A stretch of 64,000 nucleotides of DNA from Hyphomonadaceae bacterium (GCA_024742355.1 JANSYM010000001.1:310001-374000), one strand, 5' to 3'. Counted from the stretch's first letter, positions 1 through 8,439 are shown. The notes: generated from the letters alone by a model not told the origin. A program made the numbers and translations.

Positions 1-1149
1 TTCGGCTTTTTCGACGCGGTAGACCACGCCGTCCAGCATATTGGTGGCGATATAGATCGCGTCCGGCGTGGAGATCACGTCTCTGAAGCCGGTTTGCAGG
101 TCAGCCAGCAGGTCTTCCGTGTCGCCGACACTTCCGTCAGCGCCAATGTCGACACGCACCAGTTTCTGACCGCGGGGTCCGTCCATGGCGCCGATCAGGA
201 GATCGCCGGACCAGTCTTCAAACCCTGTCGTTTCAACTACGGCCATGCCGGATGGGGCAATTGACGGGACCCATTTAACGGCTGGTTGTTCCAGGCCAGG
301 CGCTTCGGTTTCATCGGTGATGATGCTGCCATCATAATTGATGCCATAGGTAATGGTCGGCCAGCCATAATTGTTGCCGGGATTGATCACGTTGAGCTCG
401 TCGCCGCCTTTCGGGCCGTGCTCATGCGCGAACAGGATGCCGCTGGCTGCGTGATAGACGAGGCCTTGCACATTGCGGTGGCCATATGACCAGACCGCAG
501 GATTGCCGCCGCCGCCTGCAAACGGATTGTCGTCTGGTACGGAACCATCCGGCATGATGCGGGCGATTTTGCCGTGCAGAAGATTCGGATCCTGGGCGTC
601 CTGCATATAGCGATAACCATCGCCCAGCGTCACGATCAGCGAGCCATCCGGCAGGAAGGCCAGACGTGATCCGTAATGATAAGTCGTCTCCCGCGGTTCG
701 CCGAGGAAGATCTCGGTGACGTCGCTGAGGCTGCCGGCATCGTCGGACAGGGTCGCGGATATGACCGCCGTCGTGTTCGTTTCACCCATATCCTTGGAAT
801 AGGTCAGATAGAGTTTGCGATTGGTCGCAAAGTCCGGGTCGAGCAGAATGCCGAGCAGGCCGCCCTGACCCTCGACCAGAATATCCTCCGGCAGCCCGGC
901 AATTGGCGCGTCGACCAGCGCATCGCCTGAGATCCGCCGCAACCGACCTTCGCGCTCCGTCACCAGCAAGTCGCCATTCGGCAAGGCCGCCATGCCCCAC
1001 GGAAATTCGAGCTCCTCGGCAATCGGCACGAGCTTCAATCCATCGCTGGATGTCAGCGACCCATCTGCGGCAGCTTCAGGGGCTGCAGCTTGTCCGCCAC
1101 ACGCGGCGAGCAGGGCGATGGAAAGGGCGGAAAGGCTGGTTCGGATCAT
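1..1149 (-). CDS. PQQ-dependent sugar dehydrogenase lipoprotein (3' end cut by window)
   Basis: The gene reads leftward and runs off the window edge, so only about 383 codons are visible and no stop is seen. The N-terminus has a short hydrophobic signal and a lipobox (LLAAC, Cys at about residue 17), implying a lipid-anchored periplasmic or outer-membrane enzyme. The body is a six-bladed beta-propeller of the soluble aldose sugar dehydrogenase (YliI/Asd) type. It shows FPWGMA, GGLLG, the YGHRNVQG motif and the HEHGPKGGDELN stretch that carries cofactor and metal contacts in this family. The ATG at 1149 sits at the signal peptide. The expected role is PQQ-linked oxidation of an aldose feeding electrons to the respiratory chain; the substrate cannot be deduced. 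No PQQ biosynthesis gene is in view. Confidence 0.85.
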   Translation of the reverse strand, partial: MIRTSLSALSIALLAACGGQAAAPEAAADGSLTSSDGLKLVPIAEELEFPWGMAALPNGDLLVTEREGRLRRISGDALVDAPIAGLPEDILVEGQGGLLGILLDPDFATNRKLYLTYSKDMGETNTTAVISATLSDDAGSLSDVTEIFLGEPRETTYHYGSRLAFLPDGSLIVTLGDGYRYMQDAQDPNLLHGKIARIMPDGSVPDDNPFAGGGGNPAVWSYGHRNVQGLVYHAASGILFAHEHGPKGGDELNVINPGNNYGWPTITYGINYDGSIITDETEAPGLEQPAVKWVPSIAPSGMAVVETTGFEDWSGDLLIGAMDGPRGQKLVRVDIGADGSVGDTEDLLADLQTGFRDVISTPDAIYIATNMLDGVVYRVEKAE

Positions 1150-1564
1150 CACGAATCTCCTCGGAACAGGTCTTCGCTCAACATAAGCGGTTTGCCTGTA
1201 AATGAAAGAAGGACGACCCGAACGGATCGTCCTTCCCCTCTCTCCCCGCGCGTCGCGGGGCCCCTTGAGGCGCCAAAGGCGCCTTAAGACTTGTCCGTCA
1301 GGTCTGCATGCGGTGTGGCAACCACCATCTTAACATTGCAGGCGATCGAAATTTCAGCACCTGCTGCGTTTGCGTTTCCTGACGACCATCCCATCTTGCC
1401 TGGGTGGGTTCGCATGCACATGACACAGGCAGACAAGGGTCTTTGTCAACCAATTGGCGTCATTTGGAGTCGTTTGTGACGTCTGTGTGTGACAATTGGT
1501 GCACGGCCCTGATATGATGCGAAAGTCCTGCGACTGCGGTGACAATTGAGAGTGACACGAACAT
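1150..1564. other. 415-base non-coding stretch with three tandem hairpins
   Basis: No credible gene lies here; the short open frames overlap one another and lack ribosome binding sites. The left part holds three successive inverted repeats: 9-base arms at 1208-1216/1227-1235 (with an inner CCG/CGG), 7-base arms at 1244-1250/1254-1260 and 7-base arms at 1268-1274/1278-1284. The right part carries a possible promoter for the que operon. The decamer GTGACAATTG occurs twice (1489-1498 and about 1539-1548). The two flanking genes diverge from this region. Confidence 0.6.
1489..1518 (+). promoter_or_regulatory. Possible promoter of the queC-queE-queD operon
   Basis: A GTGACA hexamer (1489-1494) and a TATGAT hexamer (1513-1518) are separated by 18 bases and lie about 46 bases before the queC start codon. 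This is a consensus-like match found by eye only. No preQ1-riboswitch-like aptamer was recognised. Confidence 0.35.
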
Positions 1565-2272
1565 ATGACCCACACTTCCGCGCTGGTTTTATTTTCCGGA
1601 GGGCAGGATTCCACCATCTGTCTCGCCCATGCTCTTGCCCGGTATGACCGGGTCGAGACGGTCGGATTCGACTATGGCCAGCGACATTCGGTTGAACTGG
1701 AGTGCCGGCCGAAGGTGATTTCTGCGTTGAAATCGAGTTTTCCAGACTGGGCTGGCAAGCTTGGCGAAGACCATGTGTGCGATGTTTCAGTCCTCGGCGA
1801 AATCAGCGACACCGCGATGACGTCTGAAACTGAAATCGAGATTGCTGAGAGCGGCTTGCCGAACACGTTTGTGCCGGGACGCAATCTGCTTTTCCTTACC
1901 CTGGCCGGTGCCATTGCCTGGCGGCGCGGCATTACCACCCTGGTCGGCGGCATGTGTGAGACGGATTATTCCGGCTACCCGGATTGTCGGCGAGAAACCA
2001 TGGACGCCCAGGCGCTGACGCTGGCGCGCGGCATGGACCGGCCTTACAGCATCGAGACCCCGCTGATGTGGCTGGACAAGGCCGAGACTTGGGACCTGGC
2101 GACATCGCTTGGCGGTCAGGCCCTGGTCGACCTGGTGATCGAAGAGACCCATACTTGCTATCTTGGCGACCGCACCCAGCGCCATGCCTGGGGCTATGGC
2201 TGTGGCACGTGCCCGGCCTGTGAGCTACGCGCCAGGGGCTATGAGAAATGGCAGGCACAGGTCGCGGCATGA
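1565..2272 (+). CDS. queC: 7-cyano-7-deazaguanine synthase QueC
   Basis: QueC converts 7-carboxy-7-deazaguanine (CDG) to preQ0 using ATP and ammonia, the last step of preQ0 synthesis for queuosine tRNA modification. The 235-residue protein has the PP-loop ATP-binding motif SGGQDST (residues 11-17). It ends with the zinc-binding Cys cluster GCGTCPAC (Cys213, 216, 219, with a further Cys in THTCYLG). The length is normal for the family. The gene heads the queC-queE-queD operon: its TGA overlaps the queE ATG by four bases (ATGA), suggesting translational coupling. The protein is cytosolic. Assignment is secure. Confidence 0.97.
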   Translation: MTHTSALVLFSGGQDSTICLAHALARYDRVETVGFDYGQRHSVELECRPKVISALKSSFPDWAGKLGEDHVCDVSVLGEISDTAMTSETEIEIAESGLPNTFVPGRNLLFLTLAGAIAWRRGITTLVGGMCETDYSGYPDCRRETMDAQALTLARGMDRPYSIETPLMWLDKAETWDLATSLGGQALVDLVIEETHTCYLGDRTQRHAWGYGCGTCPACELRARGYEKWQAQVAA

Positions 2273-2919
2273 AGATCTATTCCGTCAAAGAAGCCTATGT
2301 CACGTTGCAAGGCGAGGGCGCGCAGACCGGGCGGGCCGCTGTTTTCCTGCGCTTCGCCGGGTGCAATCTCTGGTCCGGGCTGGAGCGCGACCGGGCGCGC
2401 GCTGTGTGCAATTTCTGCGACACGGATTTTGTTGGAACCGATGGCGAGAATGGCGGCAAGTTTGAAGGCGCGCAGGCGCTTGCCGACCACGTTCTTGCGG
2501 TGTGGGCCGAAGCCTCATCGCGCGGCGGGCAGCCTTATGTGATCTGCACGGGCGGTGAGCCGCTGCTGCAGCTTGATCCAAATGCCATCGCAGCCTTGAA
2601 AGCAGCTGGCTTTGAAATCGGGGTCGAGACAAATGGCACCATCGAAGCCCCCGAGGGGCTGGACTGGATCTGTGTCAGTCCGAAAGCCAATGCGCCACTG
2701 AAACAGCTGCGCGGCAACGAGTTGAAGCTGGTTTTTCCTCAGGACGAAGCCGAAGCACAGCCGGACCAATTTGAAAGCTTGCAGTTTCAACACTTTTTTC
2801 TGCAACCCAAAGATGATAGGGCGCAGGCCGAGAACACTGCGGCAGCGGCCGCTTATTGTATGAAGCATCCGAAATGGCGACTGAGCTTACAGACACACAA
2901 ACTGATCGGACTGCCTTGA
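2269..2919 (+). CDS. queE: 7-carboxy-7-deazaguanine synthase QueE
   Basis: This is the radical-SAM enzyme that contracts 6-carboxytetrahydropterin (CPH4) to CDG. The iron-sulfur motif is the C-x14-C-x2-C variant (CNLWSG... to VCNFCDTDF) rather than the classic C-x3-C-x2-C; this long form is usual in many proteobacterial QueE proteins. CTGGEPLLQ follows as the SAM-binding GGE motif. I place the start at the ATG overlapping the queC stop, giving 216 residues beginning [10 protein letters not shown], which matches the family N-terminus; an upstream in-frame ATG at 2248 lies inside queC and adds nothing conserved. The 3' end overlaps the start of queD. The pathway order is QueD, QueE, QueC. Confidence 0.95.
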   Translation: MKIYSVKEAYVTLQGEGAQTGRAAVFLRFAGCNLWSGLERDRARAVCNFCDTDFVGTDGENGGKFEGAQALADHVLAVWAEASSRGGQPYVICTGGEPLLQLDPNAIAALKAAGFEIGVETNGTIEAPEGLDWICVSPKANAPLKQLRGNELKLVFPQDEAEAQPDQFESLQFQHFFLQPKDDRAQAENTAAAAAYCMKHPKWRLSLQTHKLIGLP

Positions 2920-3293
2920 AGGTAGAAGGCCAGGTTTTCGAAATCACCAAGGCGGTGAATTTCGAAGCCGCTCATTATATGGGTGGCAAGCCGGAAGGGC
3001 ATCCCTATCGGAATCTGCACGGGCATTCGTTTCGACTGGAAGCGACGGTTGCAGGCACCGTGCAGCCGGGCGCCGAATGGGTTCAGGATTTTTCAGACCT
3101 GACGGCGATCCTGACGGAAACCGCGAACAAGCTCGATCATCGCTTGCTGAACGAGATTGATGGTCTCAGCGTCCCGACGCTCGAACGCATCGCGCTGTGG
3201 GCCGCGAATGATCTGAAGACCAGACTGCCGGGCCTGAAGCGCGTGGCACTTGCCCGTCCAAGCCTGGATGAACGCTGCGTCCTGGTGCTCTGA
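2874..3293 (+). CDS. queD: 6-carboxytetrahydropterin synthase-like QueD with altered active site
   Basis: The gene belongs to the QueD/6-pyruvoyl-tetrahydropterin synthase fold and closes the queuosine operon, so its expected job is making CPH4 from dihydroneopterin triphosphate. Zinc ligands are present: His34 (FEAAHY), His49 and His51 (NLHGHS), as is the Asp88-His89 pair (KLDHRLLNE). The catalytic Cys of E. coli QueD (four residues before HGH) is Tyr45 here. The C-terminal KET glutamate is replaced by RPS, while an Asp-Glu-Arg-Cys tail near residue 135 may substitute. The start is uncertain: ATG 2874 overlaps queE by 46 bases, and TTG 2916, which overlaps the queE stop, is an alternative. 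At 139 residues it is slightly long because of the N-terminal extension. Confidence 0.85.
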   Translation: MATELTDTQTDRTALKVEGQVFEITKAVNFEAAHYMGGKPEGHPYRNLHGHSFRLEATVAGTVQPGAEWVQDFSDLTAILTETANKLDHRLLNEIDGLSVPTLERIALWAANDLKTRLPGLKRVALARPSLDERCVLVL

Positions 3294-3301
3294 TCAGGCA
3301 C

Positions 3302-3328
3302 AAAAAAGCCCCGGCATGATGCCGAGGC
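3302..3328 (-). terminator. Rho-independent terminator, minus strand
   Basis: Read on the minus strand, a nine-pair stem with a three-base loop (3308-3328, closed by GCCTCGGCA and its partner) is followed directly by six T (3302-3307). It sits downstream of the small minus-strand gene ending at 3381 and faces the queD 3' end. The hairpin may also help end queD transcription. Confidence 0.8.
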
Positions 3329-3380
3329 CTCGCTTGTCCCCACTTTAGCCCCTCTAAACGTCCCCCGGTCCCCTGGTCGC

Positions 3381-3560
3381 TCAAGGCCGTGTGTTCAATC
3401 GGCGTTTGTCTGCCATTTTGAATATCCAGGCGACGTCCAGTTCCTGAATCGCATCCGGCAGCGCATTGACGCGCGTTTTGATCGTTTCAGCGCGCTTCTG
3501 CTCGCGAACGGCAGCCGTGCGGTCGGCTGGAAACTGTATGACTGTGTGTCGTCTGCTCAT
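3381..3560 (-). CDS. Small hypothetical protein
   Basis: I do not recognise this protein. It would be 59 residues from the ATG at 3560 (MSRRHTVIQF...), rich in Arg, Lys and Ala, with no membrane segment and no Cys after the start. A longer version could begin at 3584. Support for a real gene is indirect. A strong minus-strand terminator follows 50 bases beyond its stop. The frame is isolated between two plus-strand genes and is not the mirror of a known coding sequence. It might equally be the mRNA of a small RNA. Confidence 0.4.
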   Translation of the reverse strand: MSRRHTVIQFPADRTAAVREQKRAETIKTRVNALPDAIQELDVAWIFKMADKRRLNTRP

Positions 3561-3751
3561 GACACAAAGGCTCGCAAAGCCCATGCCAGCTTCGCCTTTT
3601 GCGCGAAAATTGCCCGAAAACTCGCGTTATTATTGGCGAAAAGGCAATTGTGTTTTGGAGCATCCGGGCAATGACAGGTCTGGATTCCCGCGCCACAATC
3701 CTCATCTCCTGTGCAAGATATGAACATTAAGTCTAACCGGGAAGGATCAAG

Positions 3752-4813
3752 ATGATGGTGATGACAATATTCAAATGGTTGGTGGGGTTGGTTCTGGCCC
3801 TGGTGGCAATCGCGGTGATCGCTGTGGTCTCATTGCAGGCGCCGACGAAATGGAAAACGGCGGAAGCGATCCAGACACCGGACGCGCGCTTTGCCGACCT
3901 GGTCGATTATCCGTTCGCGCCAAATTATGCCGAGATAGACGGTTATCGCATCCATTATGTCGATGAAGGGCCGCGTGATGGCCAGACCATCCTGCTCCTG
4001 CACGGACAGCCGTCCTGGAGCTATCTGTACCGGCACATGATCCCGCCTCTGGTCGACCAGGGTTACCGGGTTATCGCGCCGGATCTCGTTGGCTTCGGCA
4101 AGTCCGATAAACCACTCAAGCAGAGTGATCATTCCTATCAGATGCATGTTGATCTGATGACGGATTTCGTCCGCGAGCTTGGCCTTGAGGACACGACCCT
4201 GTTTGCGCAGGATTGGGGCGGACTGATCGGCTTGCGGATCGTTGCCAATGAGCCTGACCGGTTTGCCCGCATCATGATTTCCAATACCGGCCTGCCAGCC
4301 GCCGGTGGATTACGCGGCTGGATTGGCTATCCGATGATCAAATTCGCGGTCTGGCGCGAAGGCAAACCAGATCAAGTCGCGGACGGTGGCGAGTTTCGCT
4401 TCACCCGCTGGATTGCCTGGGCGCGTTATTCGGAGAATTTCGACCTGCCGGCGCTGTTCCAGCAGGCGACCCATCGCACTTTGTCAGACGCAGAACTTGC
4501 TGGATACGCCGCGCCGTTCCCGGACGAGGAATACAAGGCAGCGATCCGCATCTTCCCTTACCTGGTGCCGTCGCAATTGCGCCAGAACCAGAAAGTCATG
4601 GATGAGTTCTACGCCAATTGGGACAAACCTTTCCTGACTGCATTCGGCGACAGCGATCCTGTCACCGCAGGCGGCGATGTGGTCTGGCAGGAGACAGTGC
4701 CGGGCGCGCAAGGCCAGCCCCATACCACGATCGCGAATGGTGATCATTTCATCCAGGAAGACAAGCCGGAGGAGCTCGTCACGCATCTGATTGATTTCAT
4801 CGAGTCGAATTAG
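3752..4813 (+). CDS. Haloalkane dehalogenase-like alpha/beta hydrolase with N-terminal membrane anchor
   Basis: The protein has 353 residues. An N-terminal hydrophobic helix (about residues 5-30) is followed by an alpha/beta-hydrolase domain closest to DhlA-type (subfamily I) haloalkane dehalogenases. Visible are HGQPSWSYLYR (oxyanion region), the nucleophile Asp154 in AQDWGG with the halide-binding Trp next to it, Asp302 in GDSDP as the likely acid, and His332 in NGDHFIQED. The family hydrolyses C-halogen bonds to alcohols. The N-terminal anchor is not present in the classic cytosolic enzymes and suggests the inner membrane or periplasm. GGAAGGA before the ATG is a good ribosome binding site. 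The natural substrate is unknown; an epoxide or ester hydrolase role is possible, although an Asp nucleophile disfavours esterase. Confidence 0.8.
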   Translation: MMVMTIFKWLVGLVLALVAIAVIAVVSLQAPTKWKTAEAIQTPDARFADLVDYPFAPNYAEIDGYRIHYVDEGPRDGQTILLLHGQPSWSYLYRHMIPPLVDQGYRVIAPDLVGFGKSDKPLKQSDHSYQMHVDLMTDFVRELGLEDTTLFAQDWGGLIGLRIVANEPDRFARIMISNTGLPAAGGLRGWIGYPMIKFAVWREGKPDQVADGGEFRFTRWIAWARYSENFDLPALFQQATHRTLSDAELAGYAAPFPDEEYKAAIRIFPYLVPSQLRQNQKVMDEFYANWDKPFLTAFGDSDPVTAGGDVVWQETVPGAQGQPHTTIANGDHFIQEDKPEELVTHLIDFIESN

Positions 4814-4842
4814 AAGAATGGAGCCACGAGACGGGGTGGGTG

Positions 4843-5280
4843 TCAGTTCAGCTCATCCTCGTCGCGCGGCTTGGCCGGCGTGAAGGCCGGGTGCAGCGGC
4901 TCTGCTGGAACGCCTTCTTCCTTCAGCGCCTCGCGTTCCTCTGACGTGGTCTCGCCCCAGATCGGTTTGTGATCGGTTTCACCATAATGCATGGCGCGCG
5001 CTTCCGTGGCGAAGCCATCTCCGACATAATCGAAATTCTCAGCCACATGCTGGCGGGCCTTGGCGGCGAGTTTGCCGAAGACTTTTTGCGGGTCTGGGGG
5101 ACCGGATTTCTTGGTGCCAGAGACTGCCGGGGCCATGATCGCCTTGCCGACATTCGCGCCGTGGCATTCGATGCATTCGACCAGGTTACGCTCAGACTGC
5201 TTGTCATAGGCGTCCGACGAGGCAAACCAGGCCTCGAACTCGGCTTCGCAATCAGAACAGATGAGCGCGTACTTGATCAT
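4843..5280 (-). CDS. DUF1178 family protein
   Basis: A 145-residue protein of the DUF1178 family, widespread in Alphaproteobacteria and of unknown function. The N-terminus MIKYALICSDC with a later CIECHG gives two CxxC pairs (Cys8/11 and Cys36/39), a probable zinc ribbon. The Phe-Ala-Ser-Ser and Ala-Pro-Ala-Val stretches are typical of the family. It is the last gene of the comF-grxC-DUF1178 run, and its ATG overlaps the grxC TAA by one base (TAATG), so it is translationally coupled. The C-terminus is acidic and Pro-rich. Confidence 0.88.
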   Translation of the reverse strand: MIKYALICSDCEAEFEAWFASSDAYDKQSERNLVECIECHGANVGKAIMAPAVSGTKKSGPPDPQKVFGKLAAKARQHVAENFDYVGDGFATEARAMHYGETDHKPIWGETTSEEREALKEEGVPAEPLHPAFTPAKPRDEDELN

Positions 5281-5537
5281 TAGGCCGCCAATAATGCATC
5301 CAGTTTGCCAGCGCGTTCAAGCGCCATCATCTCGTCGCAGCCGCCAATATGCAGGTCGCCAACGAAGATTTGCGGGAAAGTCCGGGCGCCGCCCGACTTT
5401 TGAATCATCTCGGCTTTCTTCTTGGAATCCATGCCTGCATCGATGTGGTCGATCTTCACATTCTTCTGTTTGAGCAGGCTCATCGCGCGCGAGCAATAAG
5501 GACAGAAAGCGCGCGTATAGATGGTCACATTGGCCAT
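5280..5537 (-). CDS. grxC: Glutaredoxin 3
   Basis: An 85-residue dithiol glutaredoxin, reducing disulfides with glutathione in the cytosol. The redox motif CPYC is at residues 12-15, TFPQIFVGDLHIGG provides the cis-Pro and glutathione-binding loop, and the C-terminus has the usual GKLDALL helix. Length is exactly that of GrxC. It lies between comF (32 bases upstream) and DUF1178 (overlapping), an arrangement common in related Alphaproteobacteria. Confidence 0.95.
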   Translation of the reverse strand: MANVTIYTRAFCPYCSRAMSLLKQKNVKIDHIDAGMDSKKKAEMIQKSGGARTFPQIFVGDLHIGGCDEMMALERAGKLDALLAA

Positions 5538-5569
5538 AGTCTGGGCGATCCTTTGTTTCGGTTCGCCTC

Positions 5570-6340
5570 TTATATGGTAACGTCTGCCTCTCTGACAACG
5601 CGCGCGAGCACCAGCACATTCACGCGGGCGGCGCCGGCCTTTTTCAAGGCCTTGGTACAGGCGGCGAGCGTTGCGCCGGTGGTCAGCACGTCATCGACCA
5701 GGGTCACGGTGCTGCCTTTGATGCGCGGCTGGCGCGACTTTCGGACTTCGAAGGCCCCGGCAACATTGCGCCGTCGCTGGCGCGCGGTCAGGCCGCCCTG
5801 GCTCGGCGTGTTGCGCTTGCGCGACAAGGCATCGACAAGGGCCAGCGTCCCGGTTTTTCGCGAGACGCCCTGCGCCAGCCAGGCCGATTGGTTGAAGCCG
5901 CGCGTGGCCAGGCGTTGATAATGCAATGGCACCGGCACCAGCCAGTCGGTTTCCGGGAGGATATCGCGTCCAGCCAGGGCCATCCAGTTTGACATCGCGT
6001 TCAGACCGTCGCGGCGCCCGGCATGTTTGAGTTCGAGTATGGCCTGGCGCGAGGTGTCGTCATAAGCGATGGCCGCGCGGGCCTGATTCCATTTCTGGGC
6101 CTTGGACGCGCACGAGCCGCACAGGCTGTCGGCGCCGAGATCAAGCTCCAGCGGCATGGCGCAGGATCGGCACCCGGCACCGTTGAGGAAATTTATCTGC
6201 GCAAAATCTTCAGGCGCGAGTGGGCCGTCGCCGCCATGACGGTCTCCAGAGATAATCGAGCGCTGGGGCCATACGAAATTTGCAAGCGAACGGAGTCCGG
6301 CCCTTGCAGATCGCGTCGTCCAGTGCATATCGGAGCTCAT
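5570..6340 (-). CDS. comF: ComF family phosphoribosyltransferase-like protein
   Basis: A 256-residue ComF-type protein: an N-terminal double CxxC zinc finger (CRSCAMP... and CGSCASK) followed by a type-I phosphoribosyltransferase fold with the PRPP loop VTLVDDVLTTGATL near the C-terminus and VPVPLHYQRLATRGFNQS in the middle. ComF proteins take part in DNA uptake, probably handling incoming single strands. I choose ATG 6340 because a purine-rich site (GGTGGAGAGGG) precedes it; the open frame extends further but crosses into the divergent neighbour. Its ATG overlaps the start codon of the methyltransferase on the other strand (CATG at 6338-6341). Confidence 0.9.
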   Translation of the reverse strand: MSSDMHWTTRSARAGLRSLANFVWPQRSIISGDRHGGDGPLAPEDFAQINFLNGAGCRSCAMPLELDLGADSLCGSCASKAQKWNQARAAIAYDDTSRQAILELKHAGRRDGLNAMSNWMALAGRDILPETDWLVPVPLHYQRLATRGFNQSAWLAQGVSRKTGTLALVDALSRKRNTPSQGGLTARQRRRNVAGAFEVRKSRQPRIKGSTVTLVDDVLTTGATLAACTKALKKAGAARVNVLVLARVVREADVTI

Positions 6341-7256
6341 GTCGCCCTCTCCACCTCCCATCATGTTTGATCGAGCACGCGTTGCCCGCAACCGGGACCG
6401 TGCTTCATTGCGTTTCAGAGAGTATGCCTTCCTGAAGGGTCGAGAGTCCAATCAATTATTGGAAAGATTAGCCGACACATCGCGCGAATTTGACCGTGCG
6501 CTGGACATTGGCGCCCATGACGGACAGGCCTGCGAAGCCCTCTGTGAAAGTGGAAAAGTAAAAGAAATCATCGCCTTGGAGTCGTCTCCTCGGATGCTGG
6601 AAAGCCTGCAATCCCGCGGCTTCGAGACTGTCACATCTGACAGCGAGATTCTGGCGTTTCCGCGCGCGAGTTTCGACCTGGTGACCAGCATCCTGGCGCT
6701 GCACTGGATCAATGACCTGCCGGGCATGTTGAGCCAGGTTCGTCAGGTCCTGGTCCCGGACGGCCTGTTTCTGGGATGCCTGTTCGGGGCTGGCACATTG
6801 CCGGAGCTGCGTGCAGCGCTGATCGACGCCGAGAGCGAGATTACCGGCGGCATCAGCCCGCGCCTGTCGCCCTTGCCGGGTCTGCAGGACATGGCGGGCC
6901 TGCTGCAGCGTGCCGGGTTTGCCTTGCCTGTTGCCGATGTCGAGCGTGTCACGGTGCGCTACAGCCATCCGATGAAGCTCCTGCAAGACCTGAAAGGCAT
7001 GGGCGAGCAGGCCGCCTTTGCGCCGCGCGAGGGGCAGGTCCGCAGACCGCTCTCGCGGCCCATTCTCGCCCGCATGAGCGAGATCTATATGGACCGGTTC
7101 CAGGATGAAGACGGCAAGGTGCGCGCAACTTTTGAAATTGTCTGGCTGTCTGGCTGGGCCCCGCATGCCAGCCAGCCCAAACCGCTCAAACCGGGTAGCG
7201 GCAAAGTCAACCTTGCTGATGCCGTCAAGCGCGTTCGCGATGGGGAGGTCGACTAG
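6339..7256 (+). CDS. SAM-dependent methyltransferase, NDUFAF5/BioC-like
   Basis: A 305-residue class-I methyltransferase. The N-terminal FDRARVARNRDRA signature and the following glycine motif (ALDIGAHDG) match the bacterial relatives of NDUFAF5 and BioC. A DLVTSILALHWINDLP post-motif and GLFLGCLFG follow. NDUFAF5 hydroxylates a complex I Arg in mitochondria, and BioC methylates malonyl-ACP; which applies to this group is not known. The start at 6339 gives nine residues before FDR, and ATG 6363 is an alternative. No strong ribosome binding site is visible for either. Divergent from comF with overlapping start codons. Confidence 0.82.
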   Translation: MSPSPPPIMFDRARVARNRDRASLRFREYAFLKGRESNQLLERLADTSREFDRALDIGAHDGQACEALCESGKVKEIIALESSPRMLESLQSRGFETVTSDSEILAFPRASFDLVTSILALHWINDLPGMLSQVRQVLVPDGLFLGCLFGAGTLPELRAALIDAESEITGGISPRLSPLPGLQDMAGLLQRAGFALPVADVERVTVRYSHPMKLLQDLKGMGEQAAFAPREGQVRRPLSRPILARMSEIYMDRFQDEDGKVRATFEIVWLSGWAPHASQPKPLKPGSGKVNLADAVKRVRDGEVD

Positions 7257-7317
7257 GCCCTCTTTCAGCCCGGCGACAAATCAGCGTATGAAGGCTGTAA
7301 GTTTTGGGAGCGGGCAT

Positions 7318-8439
7318 ATGTCATTGAAATCAAGCGCAGCCGGAATCTGGGTGATCGCCGCCGGGGTGATCATCGCCTTCCTGTATCTCGGCCGGGACAT
7401 TCTCGCGCCATTTGCGCTGGCTGTGTTCCTGTTTCTGATCATTGAAGGTTTTGCGCGGGTGATTGATGAACGCTCCGAGCTGCTCAAGCGCGGCTGGTCG
7501 CGGGCGCTCGCCATTCTCGTCGTCATAGGCGGCTTTGTTGGCTTTCTCGCGATGATGGCGCGTGGCGTCGCCGAGTTTGGCAGCCAGGGGGACGCCTATC
7601 TCAACCGCATCAATGGACTGATCGAAGATGCCTATGGCTGGCTGCATCTCGGCGACGCGCCGACCCTGACGCAATTGGTGTTCAACGAAACCGGCCAGGC
7701 CTTTCTTGGGACGATTGCCAGCGCGACCAGCGGTTTGACCGGCGATCTGGTCCTGATCCTGATCTATGTCGCTTTCCTGTTCCTCGCGCAGTCAGCCTGG
7801 CCTGTGAAACTCGACCGGATTTTCTCGAACGCAGACCGCCGCGAGCAGGTCAAAGAGGTTGGCGACGCCGCGCGCCGGGGTATCGAGACCTATTTGTGGA
7901 CGCAAACCGTGATCAGCGCCCTGATCACAGCGCTGACCTATGTGACGCTATTGGCGCTCGGCGTCGACAATGCGCTATTCTTGTCGACGCTAATATTCGT
8001 GCTGAACTATATTCCGACGATCGGTTCGATCGTCGCTGCGATGGTGCCGCCGCTTTTTGCCCTCGTACAGCCTGAGATTGCCGCCTGGATTCCGGGTGAT
8101 GCGCCGAATGACAGCTATGTCTTTGCCGCCATGGTTTTTCTCGGCGTGAGCTTCTGGCAATTCTCGATTGGCAATTTTGTGCAACCCCGGATCATGGGGG
8201 ATACACTCAACCTATCCGCGTTAGTCGTGTTATTGGCACTGGCCATCTGGGGCGCGATCTGGGGCATCCCGGGAATGTTCCTTTCAGCGCCTTTGACAGT
8301 CCTGATGATGATCCTTTTTGCGCAATCTGATTCGACGCGCTGGATCGCGATTTTACTGTCTGCAAACGGCGAACCCTTGTCACACGATAGCGCCACAAAG
8401 ACAGAAAGTGATCAGGCCCAAAGCCTTGAAACTCAATGA
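7318..8439 (+). CDS. AI-2E family transporter (PerM/TqsA-like permease)
   Basis: A 373-residue inner-membrane protein with about seven to eight hydrophobic segments. There is a long loop after the second pair, and the C-terminal core contains LNYIPTIGSIVAAMVPP and FVQPRIMGDTLNLSALVVLLAL, the hallmark region of the AI-2E transporter family (formerly UPF0118). Members export small molecules, including AI-2 or Na+/H+ in characterised cases; the substrate here is unknown. GGGAG seven bases before ATG 7318 decides the start against upstream in-frame codons. The gene follows the methyltransferase by about 60 bases and may be co-transcribed. Confidence 0.88.
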   Translation: MSLKSSAAGIWVIAAGVIIAFLYLGRDILAPFALAVFLFLIIEGFARVIDERSELLKRGWSRALAILVVIGGFVGFLAMMARGVAEFGSQGDAYLNRINGLIEDAYGWLHLGDAPTLTQLVFNETGQAFLGTIASATSGLTGDLVLILIYVAFLFLAQSAWPVKLDRIFSNADRREQVKEVGDAARRGIETYLWTQTVISALITALTYVTLLALGVDNALFLSTLIFVLNYIPTIGSIVAAMVPPLFALVQPEIAAWIPGDAPNDSYVFAAMVFLGVSFWQFSIGNFVQPRIMGDTLNLSALVVLLALAIWGAIWGIPGMFLSAPLTVLMMILFAQSDSTRWIAILLSANGEPLSHDSATKTESDQAQSLETQ

